Assembly: GCA_937900305.1 (NCBI GenBank)
Contig: CALCCV010000413.1
Coordinates: forward strand, 1 to 9,230
From: an uncultured Pseudobdellovibrionaceae bacterium
GTDB taxonomy: Bacteria; Bdellovibrionota; Bdellovibrionia; Bdellovibrionales; Bdellovibrionaceae
Direction of reading: 5' to 3'
Length of the DNA stretch: 9,230 bases
Translations under genes and position numbers: made by a program
Part shown: positions 1 to 6,253 of the stretch, one piece after another
Numbering within the stretch: the first letter of the stretch is position 1
Layout: the number at the start of each line of letters is the position of its first letter
The notes under the pieces: model-generated
The model's database searches: none
Seen by the model: only the letters and a program-made list of their open reading frames with translations
Told to the model about the DNA's origin: nothing

Positions 1-1201
1 TTTTTTAAGTCTGAAAACTCACGATCAAGCAGAACTTATTGAAGAAGCCAGTCCCCTAGAGAAGCGCGGTTGGGTTCGCCTCTTAGCCCCAGATGACGTG
101 GCCGATTTAATTCAAACTCTGGGTTTGGAAAGCAAAGAAGAAGTTCTGACCTTGGTCGATCCCCAAACTCGCCGTGAAGTGGTGGCCCTTCTGGCCTACA
201 AAGAAGACGAAGCCGGCGGCTTGATGAGTTCGCGCTACGTGCGCCTACGGCCCGAGATGACCGTTGACCAGGCTATCAGTTACCTGCGCATTCAATCTCG
301 CACCCAGGTTGAGACCATTTATTATTGCTACGTTCTCGCCAGCGATCAAACTTTGTTGGGTGTCGTTTCGTTTCGCGAACTTTTTTCCTCAACTCCAGAC
401 AAAACCATCGCCGATATCATGACCACCGATGTGATCAAAGTTCCGGTGGATTGGGATCAAGAGCAGATCGCCAAACTGTTCAATCAACAAAATCTAATGG
501 CGGTTCCGGTCATCGACGAAAACAATCTGATGAAGGGAATCATCACCTTCGATGACATCGCCCAGGCCATTCAAGAAGAGGCGACCGAAGACATTCAAAA
601 AATGGGAGGCGTCGAAAGTCTCGATGCGCCCTACTTCAAAACTTCGTTTGTCGAAATGACCAAAAAACGAGGCGGCTGGCTGATGATTTTGTTCGTCAGT
701 GAAATGTTCACCGCCAACGCCATGCACTTTTATGAAAACGAAATTCAAAGGGCCGCAGTGCTAGCCGTGTTTATTCCCCTCATCATTTCCTCGGGTGGTA
801 ATACCGGATCACAAGCGTGCACTTTGATCATTCGTGCGATGTCCTTGGGCGAAGTGCGTGTGAAAGACTGGTGGCGCATCTTGGGCCGCGAGGCTTTGAT
901 GGGAGCCGCGATGGGCGGTCTGCTTGGCGTGCTCGGATTTTTGCGCGTGGTTTTATGGCCCGGTCGCGACGTCGTTTATGGACCTCACTTCGTGGTCGTC
1001 GGATTGACGGTTTCTATTTCACTCATGGGTGTGGTCGTCTGGGGAACGATGATGGGTTCAATGATGCCCATTTTGCTCCGCCGATTTGGCTTTGACCCGG
1101 CCACTGCTTCGGCTCCGTTCATCGCGACTCTGGTGGATGTCACCGGGATTGTGATTTATTTCTCTGTGGCCTCTTGGCTACTCACTGGCATATTGATTTG
1201 A
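1..1201 (+). CDS. mgtE: Magnesium channel/transporter MgtE, 5' end outside the window
   Basis: MgtE is an inner-membrane Mg2+ channel gated by cytoplasmic Mg2+. The frame is open from base 2 with no stop, so the gene starts upstream; about 399 residues are visible against roughly 450 in the family. The GTG at 98 lies inside the N domain (LAPDDVADLIQTLG) and is not the start. In order there is the end of the helical N domain, a CBS pair (about nt 212-405 and 422-605, the second with MAVPVIDENNLMKGIITFDD), then a five-helix membrane domain from about nt 670. The family signature SSGGNTGSQACTLIIRAMSLGE is at about nt 787-852. The last helices contain ATLVDVTG, whose Asp matches the conserved pore aspartate of the family. 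It ends in TGA at 1201 and converges on the hydrolase gene, which ends at 1251. No clear terminator is visible in the 49-bp gap. Confidence 0.95.
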   Translation, partial: FLSLKTHDQAELIEEASPLEKRGWVRLLAPDDVADLIQTLGLESKEEVLTLVDPQTRREVVALLAYKEDEAGGLMSSRYVRLRPEMTVDQAISYLRIQSRTQVETIYYCYVLASDQTLLGVVSFRELFSSTPDKTIADIMTTDVIKVPVDWDQEQIAKLFNQQNLMAVPVIDENNLMKGIITFDDIAQAIQEEATEDIQKMGGVESLDAPYFKTSFVEMTKKRGGWLMILFVSEMFTANAMHFYENEIQRAAVLAVFIPLIISSGGNTGSQACTLIIRAMSLGEVRVKDWWRILGREALMGAAMGGLLGVLGFLRVVLWPGRDVVYGPHFVVVGLTVSISLMGVVVWGTMMGSMMPILLRRFGFDPATASAPFIATLVDVTGIVIYFSVASWLLTGILI

Positions 1202-1250
1202 AACAGGCCGCCCGCTCAAATTCCCTTGATCACCGCAAACAGACATCGTT

Positions 1251-2759
1251 CTAAGGGCCAAACTCCACAATGGTTGGAGGATCCGTTGATTCCTGTCGCT
1301 TGGTCAACAGAGTGCGAATGATTCGTACGGCGCTTTTTTGATCGAACTCGTTTCGGCGCTTGAGGGTTTGGCGAGCGGGATCCGGAAAGTAGGCTTCGCA
1401 AGGATTGTGTTCCCATCGGCAAGGTGATTCTAAATTAGTCGCGATTCGTTCGTGATTCAGATTGATCGCAAACCAAACGAAGTGATTGGGTTTCTTTGGA
1501 CTGCGCTGGCAGTATTCAAAATTTTCGTCAAGGTCTGAATTGTTGCCCGGTCCGTCGCCCTTGCGGTCACTTTGAATTCCGCAAGCACTGCGAAAGTCCA
1601 CTAGCCCGTCACTGCGAGATTGAAACTTCACCAAACGATCCAGCATGGCCAGGTCCATATTTTTGTTGAAATACTTTTCACGTTTATTCGAAGACCAATT
1701 TTTAAAACCCAACAGGCCCGACAACGATTCACCCAAGCTATTAAGAATTTTTTTCGAAAATCCAGCGACCATATAGATCGGCACTCCAGGATCTTCACTC
1801 ATCGGTGCCACTTCTCGCGAAGCAAACTCGGGAACGAGATTGTTAGTGGCATCATTTTTTTCACCCACCCAGCGAGAGATCAGTCCGGCGACCATTTGTT
1901 CAATATCGCGATGACTTCCCGGATTTTCAACCAAGTCTGCCACTTTCGATCCGCCTGCCGCCGACGCGATGGAAATCACAAACAAAGTTTTTTCACGAAC
2001 CTTTTGATAAAGCTCTGCGTGGTCATAAAACTTCTTGCGAGTGTCGCTAGTGGTGGCCTCCCGCGCGTGCAAAAGAATGTGTTCAATCATCAAACCACCC
2101 ATGCTGTGGGTGACGACAACGCACTTATTGAATTTCCCGCAATTGGCCGTCAAAATTTGCCGCGCCACTGCGGGTCCTTCGGTGGACACATCTTTGCGCC
2201 CGTCGTAACACACCAACGTGCGCAATTTTGGATCGGGAGCAATCACTCCATCGCCGCCTTGCCAATACTCGCGCAATCGCTTGTCGCTATTGCAGCCGTC
2301 CCGCTGTCCTTTGCCGTGAATGAAAATGTACCCCACCTCATCATCTTGATATCCTGCCGGAGGACCGCTTGCTAAATCCTCGTCGGCAACGGAAGCGATC
2401 GCAAGATTCAAGCGAAACACACCAGAACGGGGTGAATCAAAAATAATTTGATGATGGCCAGCTTGGTGACGTTGAGGAATCCACAAGACTCTTTGCGACT
2501 CTTTGTCGTAAATGGCCCCGGTCGGAAGATCGAAAGCTTTCATTTCAGGATCCACTGCGAAACCCAAATTCAATGTCAATGGTAGAAGTTCGCGACCGTC
2601 AATCACTGCCGATTTCGAACTGAGAGAATTCGTTTTAAAATCCACTCGTGAACAATTGCCGAACACCACGACCAACGCCGCAATGACCGGCAGGCTGCGC
2701 GAAATAACGCCCCAGCCTCCCCCTTTTTGCAATGTTGACCACAGCTTGCGCGCATTCAT
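1251..2759 (-). CDS. Exported alpha/beta-hydrolase (lipase/esterase-like) with Ig-like N-terminal domain
   Basis: A 502-residue predicted serine hydrolase of unknown substrate. The frame stays open to a TTG at 2885, but I choose ATG 2759: it directly precedes a signal peptide (basic NARK, then hydrophobic LPVIAALVVVF around residues 23-33), while the upstream part overlaps the terminator of the preceding gene. FGNC at residues 33-36 could be an atypical lipobox. Residues about 58-122 resemble a bacterial Ig-like (He_PIG-type) domain (PTGAIYD...RVLWIP...AGHHQIIF). The hydrolase follows: HGK near 148 (oxyanion-hole loop) and nucleophile Ser219 in VVVTHSMGGL, where Thr replaces the first Gly of GxSxG. 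The likely acid is Asp384 in SRSDGLVD and the likely base His436 in INLNHERI; SDGLV and NH resemble the corresponding motifs of Pseudomonas lipases. Eight cysteines after the signal peptide fit a periplasmic, disulfide-bonded protein. No good Shine-Dalgarno precedes ATG 2759. Confidence 0.8.
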   Translation of the reverse strand: MNARKLWSTLQKGGGWGVISRSLPVIAALVVVFGNCSRVDFKTNSLSSKSAVIDGRELLPLTLNLGFAVDPEMKAFDLPTGAIYDKESQRVLWIPQRHQAGHHQIIFDSPRSGVFRLNLAIASVADEDLASGPPAGYQDDEVGYIFIHGKGQRDGCNSDKRLREYWQGGDGVIAPDPKLRTLVCYDGRKDVSTEGPAVARQILTANCGKFNKCVVVTHSMGGLMIEHILLHAREATTSDTRKKFYDHAELYQKVREKTLFVISIASAAGGSKVADLVENPGSHRDIEQMVAGLISRWVGEKNDATNNLVPEFASREVAPMSEDPGVPIYMVAGFSKKILNSLGESLSGLLGFKNWSSNKREKYFNKNMDLAMLDRLVKFQSRSDGLVDFRSACGIQSDRKGDGPGNNSDLDENFEYCQRSPKKPNHFVWFAINLNHERIATNLESPCRWEHNPCEAYFPDPARQTLKRRNEFDQKSAVRIIRTLLTKRQESTDPPTIVEFGP

Positions 2760-2784
2760 AAAACTGTATCGGTAAAAACTGAGA

Positions 2785-2813
2785 TTTTTAAATCGCCTTT
2801 TCGGAGAATTCAA
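2785..2813 (-). promoter_or_regulatory. Likely sigma70-type promoter of the hydrolase gene
   Basis: On the - strand, TTGAAT (2813-2808, -35 like) is followed by a 17-bp spacer and TAAAAA (2790-2785, -10 like), four of six consensus matches each. It lies between the terminator at 2884-2911 and ATG 2759 and would give a leader of about 20 nt. It agrees with the downstream ATG being the real start. This is judged by eye only. Confidence 0.4.
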
Positions 2814-2875
2814 CCAGATGGAGTGCCGGTTCTCATTGTGAAACAATTCTGAAGCGCGGTCTGAAAGCACTGATT

Positions 2876-2911
2876 GAAAAAGCAAAGGCCCAAGTTTTCA
2901 CTTGAGCCTTT
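2876..2911 (-). terminator. Rho-independent terminator of the protease-PilZ gene
   Basis: On the - strand a 12-bp stem (arms 2911-2900 and 2895-2884, one G-U pair) closes a GAAA tetraloop (2899-2896) and is followed by GC and a run of five T. It begins 57 bp after the protease stop at 2968 and lies before the hydrolase promoter, so it separates the two same-strand genes. Confidence 0.85.
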
Positions 2912-2967
2912 GACCCCTCGCACTTTTCCCGCACCCTTGTTTCCCTCAGCCTAAAGGTCAATGCACA

Positions 2968-4824
2968 TCAACCTGTTCGCAAGAGAGTTTTGGTCCAGCC
3001 ATTGATACTGGATAGAACTTGATCGCTGGCATTGGCGAACTGCACTCCGTACGCCTGGTTCTTTTCACACCACACGACTTGCCCCTGAACTTCAACAAGC
3101 TCTTGGCCGTCTGGGCTGGCGATCTTCATGGTGATGATTCCACCCTTCTCTAATGCCGACTCTGCACTAAAAGACAACCCACCAAGAGAGATCGTTTTCA
3201 TATGAGCCACAAGTTCTCGTTCACCAATTTTAACTTTGATTTCTGAATCCATTTGGAATCGTTCGAACTTTCGTCGAAATCCAGGTGAGCGTGTTCGTTG
3301 CACTCCGTACACTAAAATCGGAATCAACAACAACACCATAAAGCCAAACATTCTTGGATACTGTGTCGCACCTGAAGTCGTGCCCTGCTCGATGATCGAC
3401 TTCACCAAACCACAGCCACCACCGGTTTGGGGTGAGTCCGAAGCTGGAGCTCGGGCCGCCGCGGCCGCATCAAAATCAGGTTGGTAGCCGGCGAGAGTTC
3501 CGCCCACGGCTTTCGCTGCGATGACGGATCGCTCAACGTTGATTCGCGCACCCGTTTGAACCTTTCCAGACAAACTCGCCAGCACATCACCGTTGGTCAT
3601 GATGTTTTGTTTGAGTTGATACCCCGTGAGATTCGGTGACTCCCGCAAGATCAGAGCCGCCACACCCGAGACAAAAGGCGCCGCCATCGAAGTCCCTGAC
3701 ATGCCGACGTAAAGATTCCCTGGGTAGCTCGAATAAATCATGCTGCCAGGACTTGCGATGTGCACGGTGGTAGCCCCGTAATTCGAAAAGCTAGAAAGAT
3801 TATCAAATGAAGTTGTCGACGCCACCGCCAAGTTACTTGGAACTTGAAGCGCAGCTGGATACATTGGAGCCGTATCGTTGTTCGTGCTCGCATTGCCCGC
3901 CGCTGAAACAATCAAAACGTGATGTTGATAAGCGTAGGCCATTGCATCTAACAAACCTTGAGAATAACTAGGCCCACCCCACGAATTATTGATGATCGAG
4001 GCGCCGTTATCGACGGCGTAATAAATTGCGCGGATCGCATCGGCCGTTGTACCAGAACCATCGCCCGCCAAAAACTTCAGCGGCATAATTTTCACCCGCG
4101 ACTCTTCAATCGCATTTGCAAAAATATTAATTCCAGCGCCGACGACAATGCCAGCCACGTGCGTGCCATGCCCCTCATCGTCTGTGGGCGAAGATGCATT
4201 GGCCACAAAATTCCAACCAGAAATGTCATCTATATAACCATTGTGATCGTTATCTAAATTGTCACCCGCGATTTCGGCCTGGTTGACATAGATAGCGCCT
4301 GAATTTTGAAAGAGCTCGTGCGTGATATCTACGCCCGTGTCGATGACGGCCACGATGGGCTTCTCACCTTGATTCGCGGGAACCGCTTGCAACCAAGCTT
4401 CACGGACTTTGACCGGAGCTGAATGCTGCACAAAACAATCTGTGTCCGTCGAAGAGCAAGTGCTTTGCATCGTCAAACCGTCGGCCATGATCTGAGCCTT
4501 GCTGGCTTTGTCGTATCTTTGCAGAGGCTCTTCAGCGACCAACCGAACTTTATAGTTGGGTTCAATGTACGCAACATCCGGGTCATTTTTTAATTCATTA
4601 ATTAACGAATCGGCACCCGGGGTGGTCTTCAACGAAATGTGATACATATTTGTTCCACCGAAAGTGTTCTTCAGCGAAGCTTTGCCGAAAATCTTTCCGT
4701 GAATGGAATTCGATGTGACGGAGTGACGATATTTAACTATATATTCGCCGGGTACAGCATCTTGTGCTTGCGCCCAAGCGTGGGGCACAAGTAGAGCCAT
4801 AAGTCCGATCCAACTGTTGCGCAA
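2968..4824 (-). CDS. Exported subtilisin-like serine protease (S8) with I9 propeptide, membrane anchor and C-terminal PilZ domain
   Basis: A 618-residue protein. The start is TTG 4824: AAGGAGG sits 5 nt upstream and the product opens with a clean signal peptide (RNSWIGLMALLVPHAWA, then QAQD). The frame is open to another TTG at 4941, which lacks such support. Residues about 25-95 form an I9 inhibitor/chaperone domain (GEYIVKYRH...VAYIEPNYKV). The S8 domain keeps all catalytic residues: Asp162 (VIDTGVD), His219 (GHGTHVAG), oxyanion Asn311 (SAAGN) and Ser379 (GTSMAAPFVSG). Cys123 and Cys130 could pair. A low-complexity Ala/Ser linker with TGGGCG (467-472) leads to one membrane span (about 492-508) and a basic stretch. 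The C-terminal ~100 residues are PilZ-like: RKFER (518-522, RxxxR) and TISLGG (544-549, close to D/NxSxxG). By the positive-inside rule the protease is periplasmic and PilZ cytoplasmic, so c-di-GMP control of the protease is a reasonable inference. Confidence 0.9.
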   Translation of the reverse strand: MRNSWIGLMALLVPHAWAQAQDAVPGEYIVKYRHSVTSNSIHGKIFGKASLKNTFGGTNMYHISLKTTPGADSLINELKNDPDVAYIEPNYKVRLVAEEPLQRYDKASKAQIMADGLTMQSTCSSTDTDCFVQHSAPVKVREAWLQAVPANQGEKPIVAVIDTGVDITHELFQNSGAIYVNQAEIAGDNLDNDHNGYIDDISGWNFVANASSPTDDEGHGTHVAGIVVGAGINIFANAIEESRVKIMPLKFLAGDGSGTTADAIRAIYYAVDNGASIINNSWGGPSYSQGLLDAMAYAYQHHVLIVSAAGNASTNNDTAPMYPAALQVPSNLAVASTTSFDNLSSFSNYGATTVHIASPGSMIYSSYPGNLYVGMSGTSMAAPFVSGVAALILRESPNLTGYQLKQNIMTNGDVLASLSGKVQTGARINVERSVIAAKAVGGTLAGYQPDFDAAAAARAPASDSPQTGGGCGLVKSIIEQGTTSGATQYPRMFGFMVLLLIPILVYGVQRTRSPGFRRKFERFQMDSEIKVKIGERELVAHMKTISLGGLSFSAESALEKGGIITMKIASPDGQELVEVQGQVVWCEKNQAYGVQFANASDQVLSSINGWTKTLLRTG

Positions 4825-4836
4825 AACGTCCTCCTT
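4824..4836 (-). promoter_or_regulatory. Strong ribosome binding site that sets a TTG start for the protease
   Basis: AAGGAGG (4836-4830) is followed by 5 nt and TTG (4824-4822). The position fits the beginning of the signal peptide exactly, which decides between this TTG and the upstream TTG at 4941. I found no convincing -35/-10 pair in the 179 bp upstream. A short inverted repeat (CCTATC/GATAGG, about 4855-4886) could fold in the leader, but this is weak. Confidence 0.75.
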
Positions 4837-5003
4837 AAGAGATCTGACAAATAACCTATCGGCGACAAGACTAAGGACTTGATAGGAAGACGTGTAAATA
4901 TTTTTTAAAATTGTCGACTGATTAGACGAGAGGCGCTCCAAATTGAGAACCTCGCAAAAAATTCAGAGTGGTGGTCGCAGATTGAGACGAACATCGATCG
5001 CCC

Positions 5004-5357
5004 TCAGTGCGAGAGTTTTTGAAAGGAACAAATCATATCGCCAAGGTGCACACCAAATTTTGAAATTCGCGCGCGATTCAAAATCTGTGTTTCACTGACT
5101 TGAAACAAACTGTCTTCAAATTGAACTCTCACGGTTCGATCTGAAAAAAGCGGAATTTCAAATTGATAAGTCATTTTAAAAAGATGGCCTACCAAGAACT
5201 CTTCGAGCTTCAAATGAAACTCGCGAATATCAGCGTTCGACTTCGATCGGAACTTTGGGGAGCCACTCTCGTGGCGAAGTTTCGTCGTTTTTTTGGCGGA
5301 GTTTTTCAAGGATTTTTTGAAAGATCGGTGATTGGGTGAGGGAACTTCGGTTTGCAT
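5004..5357 (-). CDS. Small protein of unknown function with basic N-terminus
   Basis: A 117-residue protein I do not recognise. ATG 5357 has AAGGAGG four bases upstream, so translation is well supported. Residues 1-42 are polar and rich in Lys, Arg and Ser (KKSLKNSAKKTTKLRH), probably disordered. Residues about 43-117 look like one compact domain with alternating hydrophobic residues (HLKLEEFLVGHLFKMTYQFEIPLF and following), mostly beta-like. There is no signal peptide or membrane segment, so it should be cytoplasmic. The basic tail could bind nucleic acid or membrane, but nothing shows which. It lies 134 bp after the repeat protein and 179 bp before the protease, without tight coupling to either. 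An overlapping 82-codon frame at 5230-5478 lacks such a ribosome binding site. Confidence 0.7.
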   Translation of the reverse strand: MQTEVPSPNHRSFKKSLKNSAKKTTKLRHESGSPKFRSKSNADIREFHLKLEEFLVGHLFKMTYQFEIPLFSDRTVRVQFEDSLFQVSETQILNRARISKFGVHLGDMICSFQKLSH

Positions 5358-5444
5358 GGAGCCTCCTTCGCGTCCGCTCAGCGAATGGGGAAACAGGGCC
5401 TTCCGAAAATAAGAAAAAGAAGCGAGGCCCAGTGTAGGAAGCCA

Positions 5445-5464
5445 TCTGCAGGATCACCTGCAGA
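5445..5464. repeat. Perfect 8-bp stem, 4-nt loop hairpin behind the repeat-protein gene
   Basis: TCTGCAGG, ATCA, CCTGCAGA: a perfect inverted repeat 28 bp downstream of the stop at 5492 on the - strand. It is not followed directly by a T-run; a pyrimidine-rich stretch comes about 17 nt later on the - strand. It could be a 3' stabilising hairpin, a poor terminator or a protein site. Confidence 0.5.
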
Positions 5465-5491
5465 ATGTCTCTGCGCACTCCATGTGGAGAA

Positions 5492-6172
5492 TTATCTGCG
5501 GCCAGATTTGATTTTCACTTGAAGTTTAGAAATCAGATGAACCGCCATTTTTTCTTGAACGCGACACATTTTGAGTTCATCGCGGCGGTAAGAGCGCTGG
5601 GACGGGGTCAAAGTTCCGGTCTCAAGCTCCATTTCATAATCGAGTTTGGAGGCTCGGATGCCTTCGAGTTCTTTGGTCTGCTGTTTAAACAGCTTTGTCA
5701 CGCCACTCACAGGTGCAACTTCAATCCATTCTTCTTTGCCACGATACCAAGAGACCATGCGCAAAAAGCGGGCTTTGTTTTTTGCCAAAGTGAAGCGTGG
5801 AAATTGCTCCTCACCCAATTCGAGAATGTTTTCAATCTCATCGAGATTGTCATTCTCTTCCTCTTCTTCATCATGGATTTTCATAGGTTTGGAGTTTTGA
5901 AGATTATCGGAATTGCCAAAACCCATTTCAGCGGACTCGGTCGACATCTCTGTGGACATTTCATCCATCTCGTCGATTTCATCCATGTCATTGGCCGCTT
6001 CTAATTCAGCGGCCCGATCTTCTTCCAACTCAGCGGCAATTTCAGCTGCCATTTCGGTAGAAATTTCAGAAGGAATTGTTGAAATCTCAGTGGAAATTTC
6101 GGCGGACGAAATCTCAGTTGAAATTTCAGCGGAATTTTCCATAGAAATCTCAGTGGAAATTTCAGTATTCAT
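5492..6172 (-). CDS. Acidic repeat protein with tandem xEIS tetrapeptides and a unique C-terminal domain
   Basis: A 226-residue protein of unknown function. Residues 3-37 carry seven copies of [T/A/S]EIS, interrupted by MENS, S and TIP. The pattern decays through TEMA, AEIA, AELE and AAELE to DMDEIDEMDEM (61-71) and STEMSTESAEM. A second acidic block (DEEEEENDNLDEIENILELGEE) spans about 100-122. From about residue 126 the character changes to a mixed, slightly basic domain (FPRFTLAKNKARFLRMVSWYRGKEEW ... SYRRDELKMCRVQEKMAVHLISKLQVKIK), likely alpha/beta with a helical end. There is no signal peptide or membrane span, so it is predicted cytoplasmic. ATG 6172 has only a G-rich stretch (GGGGG) about 6 nt upstream, a weak ribosome binding site. 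The mixed, non-repetitive C-terminal half supports a real protein rather than an open frame arising from a repeat. The acidic N-terminus is probably disordered. Confidence 0.75.
   Translation of the reverse strand: MNTEISTEISMENSAEISTEISSAEISTEISTIPSEISTEMAAEIAAELEEDRAAELEAANDMDEIDEMDEMSTEMSTESAEMGFGNSDNLQNSKPMKIHDEEEEENDNLDEIENILELGEEQFPRFTLAKNKARFLRMVSWYRGKEEWIEVAPVSGVTKLFKQQTKELEGIRASKLDYEMELETGTLTPSQRSYRRDELKMCRVQEKMAVHLISKLQVKIKSGRR
6081..6163. repeat. DNA repeats encoding the xEIS segment
   Basis: A 20-bp core GAAATCTCAGTNGAAATTTC occurs three times, at 6081-6100, 6108-6127 and 6144-6163 (spacing 27 and 36 bp, both multiples of three). A further GAAATTTC is at 6060-6067. The copies keep alternating synonymous Glu codons (GAA then GAG on the coding strand), so they arose by duplication of a two-motif unit rather than by protein-level selection alone. 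Confidence 0.85.
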
Positions 6173-6213
6173 AGATGACCCCCAGTTTCTGCCTGCAGCT
6201 TTTCAAAAGATAT

Positions 6214-6242
6214 CTTATACCTCATGTCGAAAATTTCGACAA
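6214..6242 (-). promoter_or_regulatory. Sigma70-type promoter of the repeat-protein gene
   Basis: On the - strand TTGTCG (6242-6237) and TATAAG (6219-6214) are separated by exactly 17 bp. The -10 matches five of six and the -35 four of six consensus bases. Transcription would start near 6207, giving a leader of about 35 nt before ATG 6172. It lies just after the receptor stop at 6254, so the repeat-protein gene can be a separate unit. Confidence 0.55.
6225..6241. promoter_or_regulatory. 17-bp dyad overlapping the -35 element, candidate operator
   Basis: TGTCGAAAATTTCGACA has perfect 8-bp arms around one central base. It covers most of the -35 and the spacer of the promoter at 6214-6242, the usual place for a repressor site. 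The regulator is unknown. A second small palindrome, AAGATATCTT (6207-6216), overlaps the -10 and the predicted start. Confidence 0.5.
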
Positions 6243-6253
6243 GGGGTCAGCTT

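Noticed and set aside
98..1201. mgtE start at GTG 98
   Set aside because: Coding similarity to the MgtE N domain continues upstream to the window edge without a stop.
1202..1250. Bidirectional terminator between mgtE and the hydrolase gene
   Set aside because: No stable hairpin followed by a T-run is visible on either strand in this gap.
1620..2375. 251-codon open frame on the + strand
   Set aside because: It lies wholly antisense to the hydrolase gene, has no recognisable motifs or ribosome binding site, and its sequence is a mirror of the conserved hydrolase coding region.
4825..5003. Promoter of the protease gene
   Set aside because: Several partial -35 like hexamers (TTTACA, TCGACA) are present on the - strand, but none has a fitting -10 at 16-18 bp.
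5230..5478. 82-codon - strand frame overlapping the small orphan gene
   Set aside because: No ribosome binding site of comparable strength, and it runs through the hairpin and the leader of the 5004-5357 gene.
5465..6004. 179-codon open frame on the + strand rich in Phe, His and Leu
   Set aside because: It is the antisense of the Glu/Asp-rich repeat protein, whose composition explains the Phe/Leu/His-rich translation.
6060..6163. CRISPR-like spaced palindromic repeats
   Set aside because: Repeats are short, spaced by multiples of three within a coding frame, with no unique spacers of constant length and no cas genes.
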